The translations under genes were made by a program, and so were the position numbers. A stretch of DNA of 64,000 nucleotides from Erigeron canadensis (Eukaryota; Streptophyta; Magnoliopsida; Asterales; Asteraceae). The notes beneath the pieces are model-generated. The model made no database searches, was not told where the DNA came from, and saw only the letters and a list, made by a program, of their open reading frames with translations. The stretch is from the NCBI RefSeq assembly GCF_010389155.1, contig NC_057767.1, positions 21,835,723 to 21,899,722 on the forward strand, written 5' to 3'. This document shows positions 1-10,955 of the stretch, in pieces. Positions within the stretch are counted from its first letter, which is position 1; the number at the start of each line of letters is the position of its first letter.

Positions 1-2
1 TT

Positions 3-3000
3 GTGATGGAAGATCAACCGACTGTGAGGACTCCGGTTACCCAACCGGAACCGGCGGCGACACCTGAGGCTAAGCCATATAAGCCCAAGGTTCCATTTCC
101 ACAGCGGTTCAGGAAGGCCAAATTAAAGGAACAATATGATAAATTTGTTAACATGATTAAAAATGTTCATATTAATGTGCCTTTAGTTGATTTGATACAG
201 GGAATGCCCAACTATGCGAAGTTTATCAAGGAACTCCTTACGGACAAGGGGAAGATGGATGAGGTGAAGGCGACATATCTCAATGCTGAGTGTTCTGCTA
301 TCTTGCAGAATCAACAGATTCTGCCTAAGCTTGAGGATCCAGGGAGTTTTCTTATAACTTATTCCATTCGTACTTTGACTTGTAAGGCTTTAGCAGATTT
401 AGGTGCAAGTATTAATTTGATGCCTTACTCGGTTTGGAGTAAGTTGGCTTCCGGTATCCTGAGACCCACTCGTATAGGTATAAGACTAGCTGACCACTCT
501 TTTCAGTATCCCATTGGGATTGCTGAGAACATGACTGTCCAAGTTGGTCATATAGTCTTTCTTGTTGATTTTGTGATCCTGGAAATGGAAAAAGACACTA
601 AGGTACCGTTGATTTTGGGTAGACCATTCCTTAACACCGCGGATGCTATCATCCGGGTGAAAGATAAGGAAATTTCATTGCGTGTGGGTACGGATAGAAT
701 AGTGTTTAATGTTGAACGATCTATTAAGCATTCTTACTCAACTGATGAATCTTGTTTCAGGATTGACGTCATCGATGATGCTTTGGATCAAGAGTTTCAG
801 GAGTTCATGGAGACAGAAGTTGATGAGGAGCTAGTTTGCTTGGGAGCTGGGGACATTGGTGATGATGACTTGTTTGCAGAGGTGATGGTGCTTGATATGG
901 ATGAGACACCTCCAGAAATTGAGAGCTTTGAAAAGGTCGTTGCTGATGGGAGCTCAAGGGTTCCAAACTCGGTTGATGTACCCCCTACTGATCTGGAGCT
1001 CAAGCCATTGCCTGCCCACTTGGAGTATGCTTACTTGGCAGGTAAATCCTCTTTACCCGTTGTCATCTCGTCCGCACTTTCGAGTGACGAGAAGAATCTT
1101 CTTTTAGCCGTGCTTAGAGCTCATAAGCGGGCTTTTGCTTGGAAAACCACCAACATTCCAGGTATTAGCCCTGATTTTTGCATGCATAAGATAGATTTTG
1201 TTGATGATGCTAAGCCCGTTGTCCAGAGACAAAGGAGGCTTAACCCGAATATGAAGGAGGTGGTCAAGAAAGAGGTGATTAAGCTCTTAGATGCAGGGAT
1301 CATTTTTCCCATTGCTGATAGTTCTTGGGTAAGTCCCGTCCACTGTGTCCCAAAAATGGGGGGCATGACGGTCATCAAAAATGAAAATAATGAACTTTTG
1401 GCCACTAGGACTGTCACGAGTTGGCGGGTTTGCATAGATTACCGTAAGTTGAATGATGCCACCCGTAAGGATCATTTTCCCCTCCCTTTTATTGATCAAA
1501 TGTTGGAAAGACTTGCCGGAAATGCATATTTTTGTTTCTTGGATGGGTTCTCCGGGTATTTTCAAATACCCATCGACCCGAAAGACCAAGAAAAGACCAC
1601 TTTCACATGCCCATTTGGCACCTTTGCTTACCGGTGAATGCCGTTTGGTTTGTGTAATGCCCCGGGCACCTTCCAAAGGTGCATGATAGCTATTTTCCAG
1701 GACATGCTTGAAACCTCAATGGAGGTTTTCATGGATGATTTCTCGGTTTTCGGGGATTCCTTTAGGTCTTGTTTGCATAACCTAGATAAGATGTTGACTA
1801 GGTGTGAAAAGGCTCGTCTAGTTTTGAATTGGGAGAAGTGTCACTTCATGGTGACCGAGGGAATTGTCCTAGGTCATAAGGTGTCTAGGGCCGGAATAGA
1901 AGTGGATAGGGCTAAGATTGATGTGATAGCCAAGTTACCCCCACCTTCAAATGTGAAAGGGGTACGTAGTTTCCTTGGCCATGCCGGTTTCTACCGGAGA
2001 TTCATTAAAGATTTCTCTAAGATTACTCGTCCGATGACCCACTTGTTGGAGAAGGACGTCCCTTTTGTTTTTGATGAATCTTGTTTAAGTGCTTTTCAGG
2101 TATTGAAGGATAAGTTGACCAATTCTCCCATTATGGTGGGACCGGATTGGAACTTACCGTTTGAGCTTATGTGTGACGCTAGTGACTATGCGGTTGGAGT
2201 TGTGCTTGGGCAAAGGGATGATAAGCATTTCAAGCCAATTTACTATTCTAGTAAAACCTTGAATCCCGCCCAGCAAAACTACACCACTACAGAGAAGGAG
2301 TTAGTAGAGGTAGTCTTTGCATTTGATAAGTTTCGGTCATATCTTGTACTAAGTAAAACTGTTGTTTTCACTGACCACTCTGCTTTGAAGTATTTGTTTT
2401 CTAAGCAAGATGCAAAGCCTAGATTGATTCGATGGATTCTGTTGTTGCAAGAATTTGATATCGAAATCAAGGATAAGAAAGGTGCCGAGAACTTAGCTGC
2501 TAATCATTTGAGCCGATTAGAGGACCCGAACCGGGAGGAGCTTCAAGATGGGGAGATTAAGGATCACTTCCCCGATGAATATTTGAATTTCATTTCTAGT
2601 TCTGATGAAGCCCCTTGGTTTGCTAATGTTGCTAATTATTTGGTTGCAGGTGAAATACCAAATGATTTCTCGGGTCAACAGAAGAAGAAGCTCATATCGG
2701 ACGCTAAGCATTATTACTGGGATAACCCATATCTGTTTAGAATTTGTGCAGATGGTATGGTCAGGAGATGCGTTGCAGGAGCTGAGACTAGAGAGATTTT
2801 GGATGCTTGCCATTACGGGCCAACCGGAGGTCACTATGGTCCGTCAGTTACAGGTAGAAAGGTTTTTGATGCAGGTTTCTATTGGCCGACAATCTTCAAA
2901 GAGGCCCAAACGTTGGTTGAGACTTGTGACATTTGCCAACACCAAGGAAGCATCACAAAAAGGGATGAAATGCCACAGCAAGGGATTCAGGTATGTGAAG

Positions 3001-3905
3001 TTTTCGATATTTGGGGCATAGACTTCATGGGACCATTCCCACCGTCTAACAAGTCCCAGTACATCCTAGTTGCTGTTGACTACGTGTCTAAGTGGGCTGA
3101 AGCCAAGGCTTTGCCTACAAACGACGCGCGGGTAGTCATAGATTTTTTAAAACAGTTGTTCAGTAGGTTTGGTTGCCCTAGAGCCTTAATTAGTGATCGT
3201 GGAACACATTTTGCTAATCATCAGTTAGATAAGGTTCTTAAACGTTATGGTGTTCATCATTACTTTTCAACTTCTTATCACCCACAGACCAGTGGTCAAG
3301 TGGAGAACACCAATAGGGCGTTGAAAAGAATTTTGGAAAAAACGGTCGGGGATAACCCCAAGGTTTGGTCAAAAAATTTAGATGACGCCTTGTGGGCGTT
3401 TAGGACCGCTTTTAAGATGCCTATTGGCACGACGCCATATAAGTTGCTCTACGGTAAGAATTGCCATTTGCCAATTGAATTAGAGCATAAGGCGTATTGG
3501 GCTTTGAGGAATTTGAATTTAGACATGATGGAGGCCGGTGAACTTAGGTTGTTACAACTCCATGAGCTCGATGAGCTTAGATTAGGAGCTTATGAAAATT
3601 CTCGGCTTTACAAAGTAAAGACCAAACTTTATCATGACAAAAGGATCCGTAGGAAAGAATTTAAGGTTGGCGGCAAGGTTTTGTTGTTTTTGTCAAAGTT
3701 TAAAATCAAACAACCTAAATTGACTTCCAGGTGGATAGGTCCTTTTGTGATTAAGTATGTTTACCCATCCGGGTATGTTGAATTGTTTAAAAGGGATGGA
3801 AATGGGTCTTTTATTGTTAATGGTCATCGTTTGAAATTGTATGTGGAAGAAGAACAGGAGGAAGGGACGATTGAGGAGGTCCCCATTTTCAAATCGGAAA
3901 CTTGA
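3..3905 (+). pseudogene. pol: Athila pol polyprotein (PR-RT-RNase H-integrase), interrupted
   Basis: Two same-frame segments, 3-1637 and 1638-3905, separated by TGA at 1635-1637. Segment 1: protease with catalytic DLGAS (residues 132-136), then RT up to the FAYR box. Segment 2 continues RT with MPFGLCNAP at its first residues and FMDDF (31-35). RNase H has Asp180, Glu219 and Asp246, but the final position, normally Asp in the ADHLSR motif, is Asn289. Integrase has the HHCC zinc finger (His392, His399, Cys430, Cys433), the core triad Asp462, Asp520 and Glu556 with the D,D35E spacing, and a C-terminal GPF-type tail. The stop lies in the conserved FAYR-x-MPFG motif, where Arg is usual; a CGA to TGA change at a CpG would explain it. 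The left end is open because the window begins inside the polyprotein. Confidence 0.92.
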
Positions 3906-4118
3906 AAAGTGATCGAGTCTAGCTCATGACTCGTAAATAAATTAAGCGCTTCTTGGGAGGCAACCCGTGTTTTACTTGTTTTTATTTTCTTAGTTAGTTT
4001 AACCATGTTTGGTCCAGAAAAGTGCAGGTGCAAGTTTTGAGCTACATTGGATGGAGGTAAGTATGTTTTCAAAAATTTTCTAAGGAAAAAATAAGGGGGC
4101 ATGAACAGTGAAAAAGAC

Positions 4119-4293
4119 CTGCGACGCAGTGGAAGTAGGTAAGCCCACTGCGCCGCAGTCTTCTTTGAAGGAGCTGGGTATCGTTATTTTTTCACCCCAA
4201 CACTGCGCCGCACCTCTTATTCCATGAGAAAAAGCTTATTTTTGATCCACTGCGCCGCAGTGGGTACGGGTAACAACCACTGCGCCGCAGTGG
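4119..4293 (+). repeat. Palindromic motif array 1 (CACTGCGMCGCAGTG), 5 copies
   Basis: Copies at 4119-4132 (A-type centre), 4145-4159, 4201-4212 (half lost), 4247-4263 and 4277-4293 (C-type centre). Each is an inverted repeat of seven or eight bases about one central base. The array lies between the end of pol and the env-position ORF. The sequence after it (4320-4460) looks like a plant mRNA leader, pyrimidine- and adenine-rich. A regulatory role is inferred only. Confidence 0.85.
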
Positions 4294-4861
4294 ATTGTTG
4301 ACTGGTCAAAAGGGGCCACGGGTTGGATAAGGTAAAAAGGGAGGATGTCTTTTTCACCACATAAGTTCAAAACATCTTTTTCTTCCCCTCTTGTCTGACC
4401 GAACGGAAGCAAGGAAACAAAGAAAAACAAAATTTTAAACCCCCTGAAATCTCCATCAAGGTTTGCATTTTTCTTCCTCTTTGTCTTAGATTATCATTCA
4501 TCCGTCATTACCATGGGAAAAGAGGTTAGATTTCTTTACTTTTCTCTTTATCTTCTTCATTTTGAATTTTTGAATTTTTAGGTTTTACTCTAAATTAGTT
4601 AGTGGGTTTTGTTGGTTTGGTAATGTTGAGGCTAATGGTGTGCTTGGTCTCATGGATTAAACACTTGTTCACCCGAATTTGAATCAAAATCGAATCCAGG
4701 GTTTTGGAAAATTAGGGCTTTTTGATGAACAAGTGTGGGGAAAGATTAAGGGTAAATTGTACGTTGATTGTTGTCTGTTGATTGCTAGTGCATTAGTAGT
4801 TACCTATAATTTTGTGGTTGCTTGTCATGTTTGGATGAAGAACTTGCCCAGAAACCTAACA
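4294..4861 (+). other. Non-coding leader-like stretch between pol and the env-position ORF
   Basis: No supported ORF. It has a CT-rich leader-like part (4360-4500), a possible splice donor at 4461 (AAG|GTTTGC) and T-rich sequence after it. With the acceptor at 5082-5083 this could delimit an intron upstream of the env-position ORF; that is inference. Confidence 0.4.
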
Positions 4862-4983
4862 CACTGCGACGCAGTGAGGTTGTGTATATTCCACTGCACC
4901 GCAGTGGTTGGTGTATGACCCGTACATGACTCGCCACACTGCGACGCAGTGAGTGAGCGTCTGAGCCCACTGTGCCGCAGTGG
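4862..4983 (+). repeat. Palindromic motif array 2, 4 copies in A/C/A/C order
   Basis: Copies at 4862-4876 (A), 4891-4907 (C-type with one G to A change), 4937-4951 (A) and 4967-4983 (C-type with one C to T change). The two A/C pairs are 75 bp apart. Both deviations from consensus are transitions within CpG, as expected of methylated DNA. The array ends 118 bp before the ATG of the env-position ORF. Confidence 0.85.
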
Positions 4984-5081
4984 GTGTAATTGACCATTTA
5001 GTTTGTTGGGGTTTCTTGCTTAAACGAGTTGGTTTCACCATTTTTGTCCCTCATATGCGTATGTTTTGATGTTGATTTTGC

Positions 5082-5083
5082 AG
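5082..5083 (+). promoter_or_regulatory. Candidate 3' splice acceptor before the env-position ORF
   Basis: A T-rich run ends in TTTTGCAG, with AG at 5082-5083, 18 bp before the ATG at 5102. Env-position genes of plant Athila elements are thought to be made from spliced RNA, so this site is plausible; no transcript evidence is available here. Confidence 0.4.
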
Positions 5084-5101
5084 ACCGCAACACAAAGGAA
5101 G

Positions 5102-6814
5102 ATGGAAGCGGGACAAGGGAGTGGAACTAGCAAAACATCGGCCAAGAGAGCTAGACAAGAACCGGAAATACCGACTTTGAGTTTTGGGGAAGAAGACATG
5201 AATGAGACACATGAATGGCTGGAATTTAGGGGGGCAAAGAAACCTCACAAGAATAACTTTCTTAACAAGCTTTACACCCTTCATAGACAAGTGGTTTGTC
5301 CCCCTAAGTACCTTGATCCTATTTTTTCTAGAACTTATGGTGTGCAACAAGACATCCGTAGGTGGTTTACCATAGAAGTGCAAGTTGGTGATCGAGTGGT
5401 TAGTAGTGACATGTGGCATAACATCTTTAATAGTCGCGAACCATCGTTTCGTGAGTTATGTCTTGAGTTTTATTCCTCGTTGAAATTGACCAAGGATTTG
5501 AATAAGGTGAAGAATATCTTTGAAGAACAAATTGTTACTTTCATATGTGGTGGGCAGGCTAGAAAATTGTCTATTCCTGAGTTTGGATTTTACTGTGGCA
5601 TGTATACAAGAGAATAGTTGGATGACCCGGATTTTCGAGGTTTGTTGCGTAAAGGTTTGTTTGTGAAGCAAGATTTAGGGGATGGCGAGACCATTAATCA
5701 GTATTGGGATCGCATCTCGGGAGGAGTAAATTGGCCTATTGGTGGTACTGTGAGTGTTACGAAGATTAGAAGTGTGAAGTTGAGATTGTTGCATCGAATG
5801 ATTGTTACTTTTCTTGTGCATCGGTCGACTCATTGGGATAAGGCTTATAAGTGGGATTTGTGGTTAATGAAGTTATTCACTGAGGGAGCCCCGAGGAGAT
5901 TTGCATTGGCACCTGCAGTGGTTCTTGACCGGATGGTTAATCATTCGGATTCCCAGTTAGTTCTTGGGCATTTTATCACTCGTCTTTGTAAGTGTATGGG
6001 GGTTTTTGATTCGGATGTTTGTCATGAAGGTTTGTCTTTACCAGTTCGACCGGAACATTTGACGGAAAAGGAGTTGATCATAGCTAAGATTGTGAAGAAA
6101 CCAAGGAAGAATGAGCAGGCATGTTTGTTGGAGGATACCGGTGCTATTGGTGCAACACCACCGATTGTGGAGGATGTGGAGATGGATGATGCTCCTCAGG
6201 AGCAGCCTAGGACTCGTGCTCGTACTATACCTGTTCCTCGTTCTTTTGATCTTACATTACTTGGGCAGATGATCCAGAACATCTATGAGGGCCAGCAACA
6301 AAGTCAGAGGGCTTTTGATGAGTACCAGCGCCGCATGGATCAGGAGGTTACTTGGTTAGGATCTCAGCAGTCCCATGTTGATTATACACTAGGGTACTAC
6401 CAGCCCATGTGGCAGGCCCAGTTCGAGGGATGCGAGTATGTCAGACCAGCACAGATCCCTCATTTCAGCCCTCCTCCCATCCAGGTTCCTGAATATCGTT
6501 AGGGTGGTAGTTCCTTCTTTCCCATGACTGCACCAGGGGTTGTATCACCACGTCCCCATGTTTTAGGAGGCTCTCCTCACGAGCCAGTACAGTTTCAGGA
6601 TGTTGGTGCTTCTTCTTCTTTAGCTGGTGGTGTATTTGCAGGTACTAGAGCAGATTTCGCTGAGTACGCGAGTGGTTCTGGAGGATTTGCAGCAGGAGGA
6701 GCTCAAGGGGAGGCAGGTTTTGGTGGCTCAGGGTCGGGACAGGAAGGCGAGAGTAACTGGGTGACAGATCTCTTTTCACCGCCCAGTTTCATGCGTCCCG
6801 GCCATTATGATTGA
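5102..6814 (+). pseudogene. Athila env-position ORF, two in-frame stops
   Basis: One reading frame of about 570 codons from ATG 5102 to TGA 6812-6814, broken by TAG at 5615-5617 and TAG at 6500-6502. The N-terminus is Ser/Thr/Lys/Arg-rich (residues 1-25). The central part is helical with many Trp and Arg residues and resembles the 'ATHILA ORF-1 / putative plant transposon protein' families of plant genomes (recognised by style, not by search). The C-terminal third is rich in Gln, Pro, Gly and Ser with a GGFAAGG-like low-complexity tail. I see no clear signal peptide or membrane anchor, so calling it an envelope protein would rest on position only. The start at 5102 is preferred over 5066 because it follows the candidate splice acceptor. 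Either TAG could come from CAG by C to T change. Confidence 0.75.
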
Positions 6815-9275
6815 TTATGCTACAGAGGTGATGACTTCCGTCCGGCACCGTGGGATGGGGTCATATGATGGTTATTTGGTATTCATTCACGTTGGTATTT
6901 TGGATGAATGTATTATACACTAATTCTCTCTTCCTTCTTTATTTCTGTAGTATCCACCCTACGGGGTGATGAGACATTGAACTTGTTCTGTTTTATTTTC
7001 TTAGGATTGTATGTTGGTTGCAAGAACAATAGGTTGTTATGGTGCTTATTATTATGACTTGATTGTTGATGTGTTATGAAGCAGGTATGGATGGTTGTAG
7101 TTCCACCCAAGTGTGGGGGGGACCCCTTGATTGTTGATTGTGTGATGACATGTATATGTTGGCAGTAAGTTCAGCGCCGCATTGTGTTTGGTATGTTTGA
7201 TGTATTCGATTCTCGCACCTTCAGTTTTGGTACAAGTTGTTTATCCCGCCAACCAAAGTGTCCTTCCTATTTTGGAAGTGCCATTTGTGACACGGGGTTG
7301 ATAACTTTTACCAAAACGGATTGTGTCCTTGTTCCGGTATGTGCTCTATTTATCGATTTCGCTTACCCCTATTTCCTTTTGTGACCAAATATGGACATTG
7401 AGGGCATTGTCCATCTTAAGTGTGGGGGGGGGGGGTGGCAAATAGGTTTAAGCTACCGGGTATATCACTTTTGTTGTTTTGTCATTGAGATTCCTATCGG
7501 TTTCGTTGATATGTCCCTCTCATAGGCCTTTGGATTCTATCTAGGGGTTTGAGTTTCTCTTTTGAACTCTTAACTGTGATGTGCATGTTTGAAACTGGTA
7601 TTATCAATTTGGCGGGATAATAGAAGCTGATATTGATTTTTAAACTTGAGTTGAACTTGTCCTTGTGGTAAATTGCTTTTGACACCTAATTGATTACTTA
7701 ATAAGCAATTTTACTACAAACTGTTTCCTTGACAAAAATTTTTAATTGGCGAAGTGTGTCCTGAACGGTTATTTGGCTAGTCCTCCGGGATTGATAACAT
7801 TACTTGCATACTCATATATATCCAAAACACCCAAATGTGAGATTTCATCATTTCATATATAGTTGTTTAGGTGACGGTTTTGGTTTGTTTGCCTCGTAAA
7901 TACATCCCTCTCTTAGGCTCTTGGATTTATTCGGGAGTAAGGGTATTCATTTTTTATACCTTGCACTAGGATGTGCGAGTTTGAGGTATTTCTAAGCCAT
8001 TTCCGAGTTCTTCTATTGATGAGAGTGTGCAGGTGATGTGTTGATTCTAGAACTTGGCCTGGTGATCGTGACGAGTACATTGGATGACGAATTGGCATTT
8101 AGGTTTGACCACACATCTTTCTTTCTTTCTTTCAAATTTTCTTTTGTATATCCACACCCTTATACAACCTTATACAATTATACATACAACTTTTCACCTT
8201 TCCTTGTACATTCACATATCCTTGTAACTTAACAACTCCACTGTAAATTCCCATTCATACTTGTAAACTAAACCTCACTATACCTATAATCTGGGGGGCC
8301 GTTGATTGTCATGGTTTGTTTGGATGATTTGGGAGAGTTTCATGGGTTGATTTGTGAAATATTCTTGTCTATGAGAATACGTGAACGGGTTAAGTTATTG
8401 AAGATTATCTTGGATTGTTCAAACAAAGAAAGTGAAGTGTTATAGACATGTTTATCATTGTAAGAGATCATTGTAGAGTAAAAATGGTTCAAAAAGAATA
8501 AAGAGAATGGAAAAATAGAAAAATATAAAAAAAAAAAGAGAACTCGGGCTACTAGTAGATATTTCTCAGTTCCAAATGTCTAGAAAGTTTGTTGTATTAT
8601 TTTGGAGGATTTGGTTGTTTGTAAGTTGTTTGAAGTTGATACACCACAATGGTGTCGGGTTTTGCTTGGCTAATTTGGGGGGGGGGGGGTGTTCGCGGAT
8701 GGCGGCTTTGGGTTGGTGGTTTGATGACAATCAATGGTATGGGTTTATATTAGACTAGTTTGTGCACTTAACATATCCATTATATACTTTTTCATTTTTC
8801 ACAATTATCATCAACGTTCATCAATAAATTCCATTTGAACATATTCATATAACTAGCCTTACTTTAACTATACACCCGTCCTCAATGCCTATTTTGACGA
8901 TGTATTCGATCCTTGCGCCGTAATGGTGAAGTGACGATCCTAGTTCAAGCCTATGGTAAAAGAGTATACATCATAACTAAGCTATGAGGGATTCTTCATA
9001 TATTCAACACCAAATGTAAGTTTGTTGGAGTAGAATGATATTGGTAGGATCATTTGTTTCATTTATGCTTAGTTGATTATCGTGGCTTACGGATTGTTCA
9101 GGTATTGTCAAACATTTCGAGTTTTCATTTAAGATTAAAACCGCTTCATCAGCCTTATTGTCATTTGACATGCATGGTGTTGCTTCTTTTTGAAACTTGT
9201 CATTTGTTTTGATAGTTTGATTGTCAAGGAATACTTTACTTAAAGTTCGGATTTTCTTGAAGACAAGCAATGCTC
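6815..9275 (+). other. Athila 3' untranslated region
   Basis: About 2.5 kb without a supported ORF between the env-position ORF and the LTR. It contains G-run motifs resembling the polypurine tract: AAGTGTGGGGGG at 7109-7121, AAGTGTG followed by a run of 12 G at 7418-7437, and G-runs near 8291 and 8678. The motif adjoining the LTR (9276-9290) is the one in the right place to prime plus-strand synthesis. Confidence 0.6.
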
Positions 9276-9290
9276 AAGTGTGGGGGAATT
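9276..9290 (+). promoter_or_regulatory. Polypurine tract (PPT)
   Basis: AAGTGTGGGGGAATT sits directly before the LTR start TGATGTG. Purine-rich sequence at this place primes plus-strand DNA synthesis in LTR retroelements. Confidence 0.75.
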
Positions 9291-9554
9291 TGATGTGACT
9301 AATTTATACTCATTACCCACATCATTATTGGCCATATATTTACATGTTTTAAATCGATTTTATGTGCATTTGGTGCGTTTATGGTGTTTGTTAGTGTTTT
9401 CAGGCGCTTAACAGGTTACGTGTTCATTTGTCATATTTTCGGATGATTTTTGGCCAAAATGAAGATTCTGGATGTCGAGAGTCAATTCAAGTAGAAGTGA
9501 AGGTGTGATTTGATGTTAAAAGTTGAAAAAGATAAGTTGGCGAACTTGTAGCAG

Positions 9555-9841
9555 ACTGCGACACAGTGGGGGTAGACTTATGCCCACTGCGCCGCAGTGG
9601 TGACTCTTACACGAGTAAGCCTTTGGTCAGAAGATTTGGCGTGCGACGCAGTGGTTGGTACCATGTCCACTGCGCCACGATCATCGAAGGTCAACAAGGA
9701 TTTTTAGTCAAAGAATTGACTGCGACGCAGTCAAAGCCACACGAGGAGACTGCGCCGCAGTGGAATGAAGGCAAAGCGCTTACATAGTCAGTGAAAATGA
9801 CCTGCGACGCAGTGGATCCTCCAATGGTCACTGCGCCGCAC
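9555..9841 (+). repeat. Palindromic motif array 3 in U3, 8 copies (A/C pairs)
   Basis: Four A-type copies (centres about 9561, 9648, 9725, 9808) alternate with four C-type copies (about 9592, 9674, 9757, 9836), so pairs repeat every 77-87 bp. The second member follows the first by 26-32 bp. Sequence between palindromes is not obviously conserved. The array ends 56 bp before the TATA box, where enhancer boxes of LTR promoters usually lie. Some copies carry transitions in CpG (GACGCAG to GACACAG). Confidence 0.87.
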
Positions 9842-9896
9842 TGAAAGACGAATCTGGAGGATTTTTGGCCGACTTACACATCAGATTTCAAGGGGG

Positions 9897-9905
9897 TATA
9901 AATAC
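9897..9905 (+). promoter_or_regulatory. LTR TATA box
   Basis: TATAAATAC within GGGGGTATAAATACAAACCC. Transcription would be expected to start near 9930. It is the only good TATA box in the U3 half of the LTR. Confidence 0.65.
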
Positions 9906-10955
9906 AAACCCTAGAACGAATTTTTCTGCATTCAAACTCTTTCTAGGAGCTGCTATACAAGGATTCTTCCTTCTCCAATCAAGTGATTCACTTAGGCGGA
10001 TTCATCGAAGATATTACGAGCACCCATCTAGATTGTATCTACATTATTGTCTTGCAATTTATTTTCTTCAAACAATTGGTACATCATGTTTCTTTTCTAT
10101 TTCTTTGATTACTTTGAATTGATCATGAGTGACTAACTGTTTAATCATCCACCTTGATAAAACGAGACGGATAATGTGATTGCTACATTTTTAATTCAAA
10201 AGGGTTTATTTAATTATCGTTGTTCCGTGATCTTGAAGATTTTAATTCTTTTCATTTAATTAAAATCGATATTGGTTGCATATGATTTTTCGTTGGTGGT
10301 ACCAGTAGAATGTGTATGTGATTTTAAAACGGTTACTTGTCTATAAGTAATTATGACTAGTGCATGGTATGATAGTGAATATCATTTTAAGAAAAGATTA
10401 AATTTGTCAACGTGATTGATATCGGTTGGTGGTACCACGTTATTGTCACATAGGTTCAATTGATAATTTGATAAGTAAATAAAAACTGATTGTTAGGAGA
10501 ATTGACTTGGTCTTGGTGGTACCGGCTTGGGTAATTCAACTAGTAGTTAGGTGATTCGATAATATGTTCATGGATGGTGGTACCACGTGAGTAGTATAAT
10601 CTTGTCACGACTATCTTTCAAACTCTAAAGAATTTGTTCCTCATCAAATGCAATCACATTTGAAGTCAAGGGAAGTCAAGGTGGATGACTTTTAATTATA
10701 TCGTCTGAATTTGTCTTTAATTTTATGCAATCAATTTGCAAATCAATTTGTTTAATTGTCAAGGGGAATTTCGAGCAACACCTGTTTTTCCAAACCATTT
10801 AACAAGCAACTAATCATTTCACAGTCCCTGAGAACGAACTCAGACTTACCTCTTTGCTATATTACAAACGATCAGGTCCACTACCCGTGAGTGCGTAGTA
10901 GTTAGTTCTTTGGTAGTTTTAGTTTACAAATATTAAAGCTCGATTTTGCACATCA

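Larger units (their letters stand above)
1..10955 (+). mobile_element. Athila-type Ty3/gypsy LTR retrotransposon, 3' part
   Basis: Seen: a pol reading frame in the order protease, RT, RNase H, integrase, then a separate downstream ORF in the env position, a long untranslated region, a G-rich polypurine tract and an LTR with 7-bp inverted ends (TGATGTG at 9291, CACATCA ending 10955). The 5' LTR and most of gag lie left of the window. Long LTRs, an ORF after pol and the FMDDF polymerase box fit the Athila lineage. The right boundary is confirmed independently: the sequence following base 10955 is homologous, without a gap, to 17252 onward, which has no Athila there, so 17252 acts as an empty-site homologue. 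The 5-bp target duplication is probably ATAAC (10956-10960); its left partner is outside the window. The copy cannot encode intact proteins. Confidence 0.88.
9291..10955 (+). repeat. Athila 3' LTR, 1,665 bp
   Basis: Starts TGATGTGACT, ends TTTTGCACATCA; the seven terminal bases are perfect inverted repeats. Preceded by the PPT, and followed by ATAAC, the likely target duplication. The length is normal for Athila. U3 holds the third palindrome array (9555-9841), then a TATA box (9897-9905), so U3 is about 630 bp. After the TATA box the sequence contains several GGTGGTACCA-like repeats between about 10295 and 10585. Confidence 0.88.

Noticed and set aside
797..2834. Several 60-140 codon frames antisense or out of frame within pol
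   Set aside because: They overlap the conserved pol frame, carry no domain and disappear when pol is accepted.
5051..5419. 122-codon minus-strand frame over the env-position ORF
   Set aside because: Shadow of the + strand frame; no domain or signal.
9566..9787. 73-codon frame across the U3 palindrome array
   Set aside because: Its repeated LRRSG-like words come only from the DNA palindromes; it lies upstream of the TATA box.
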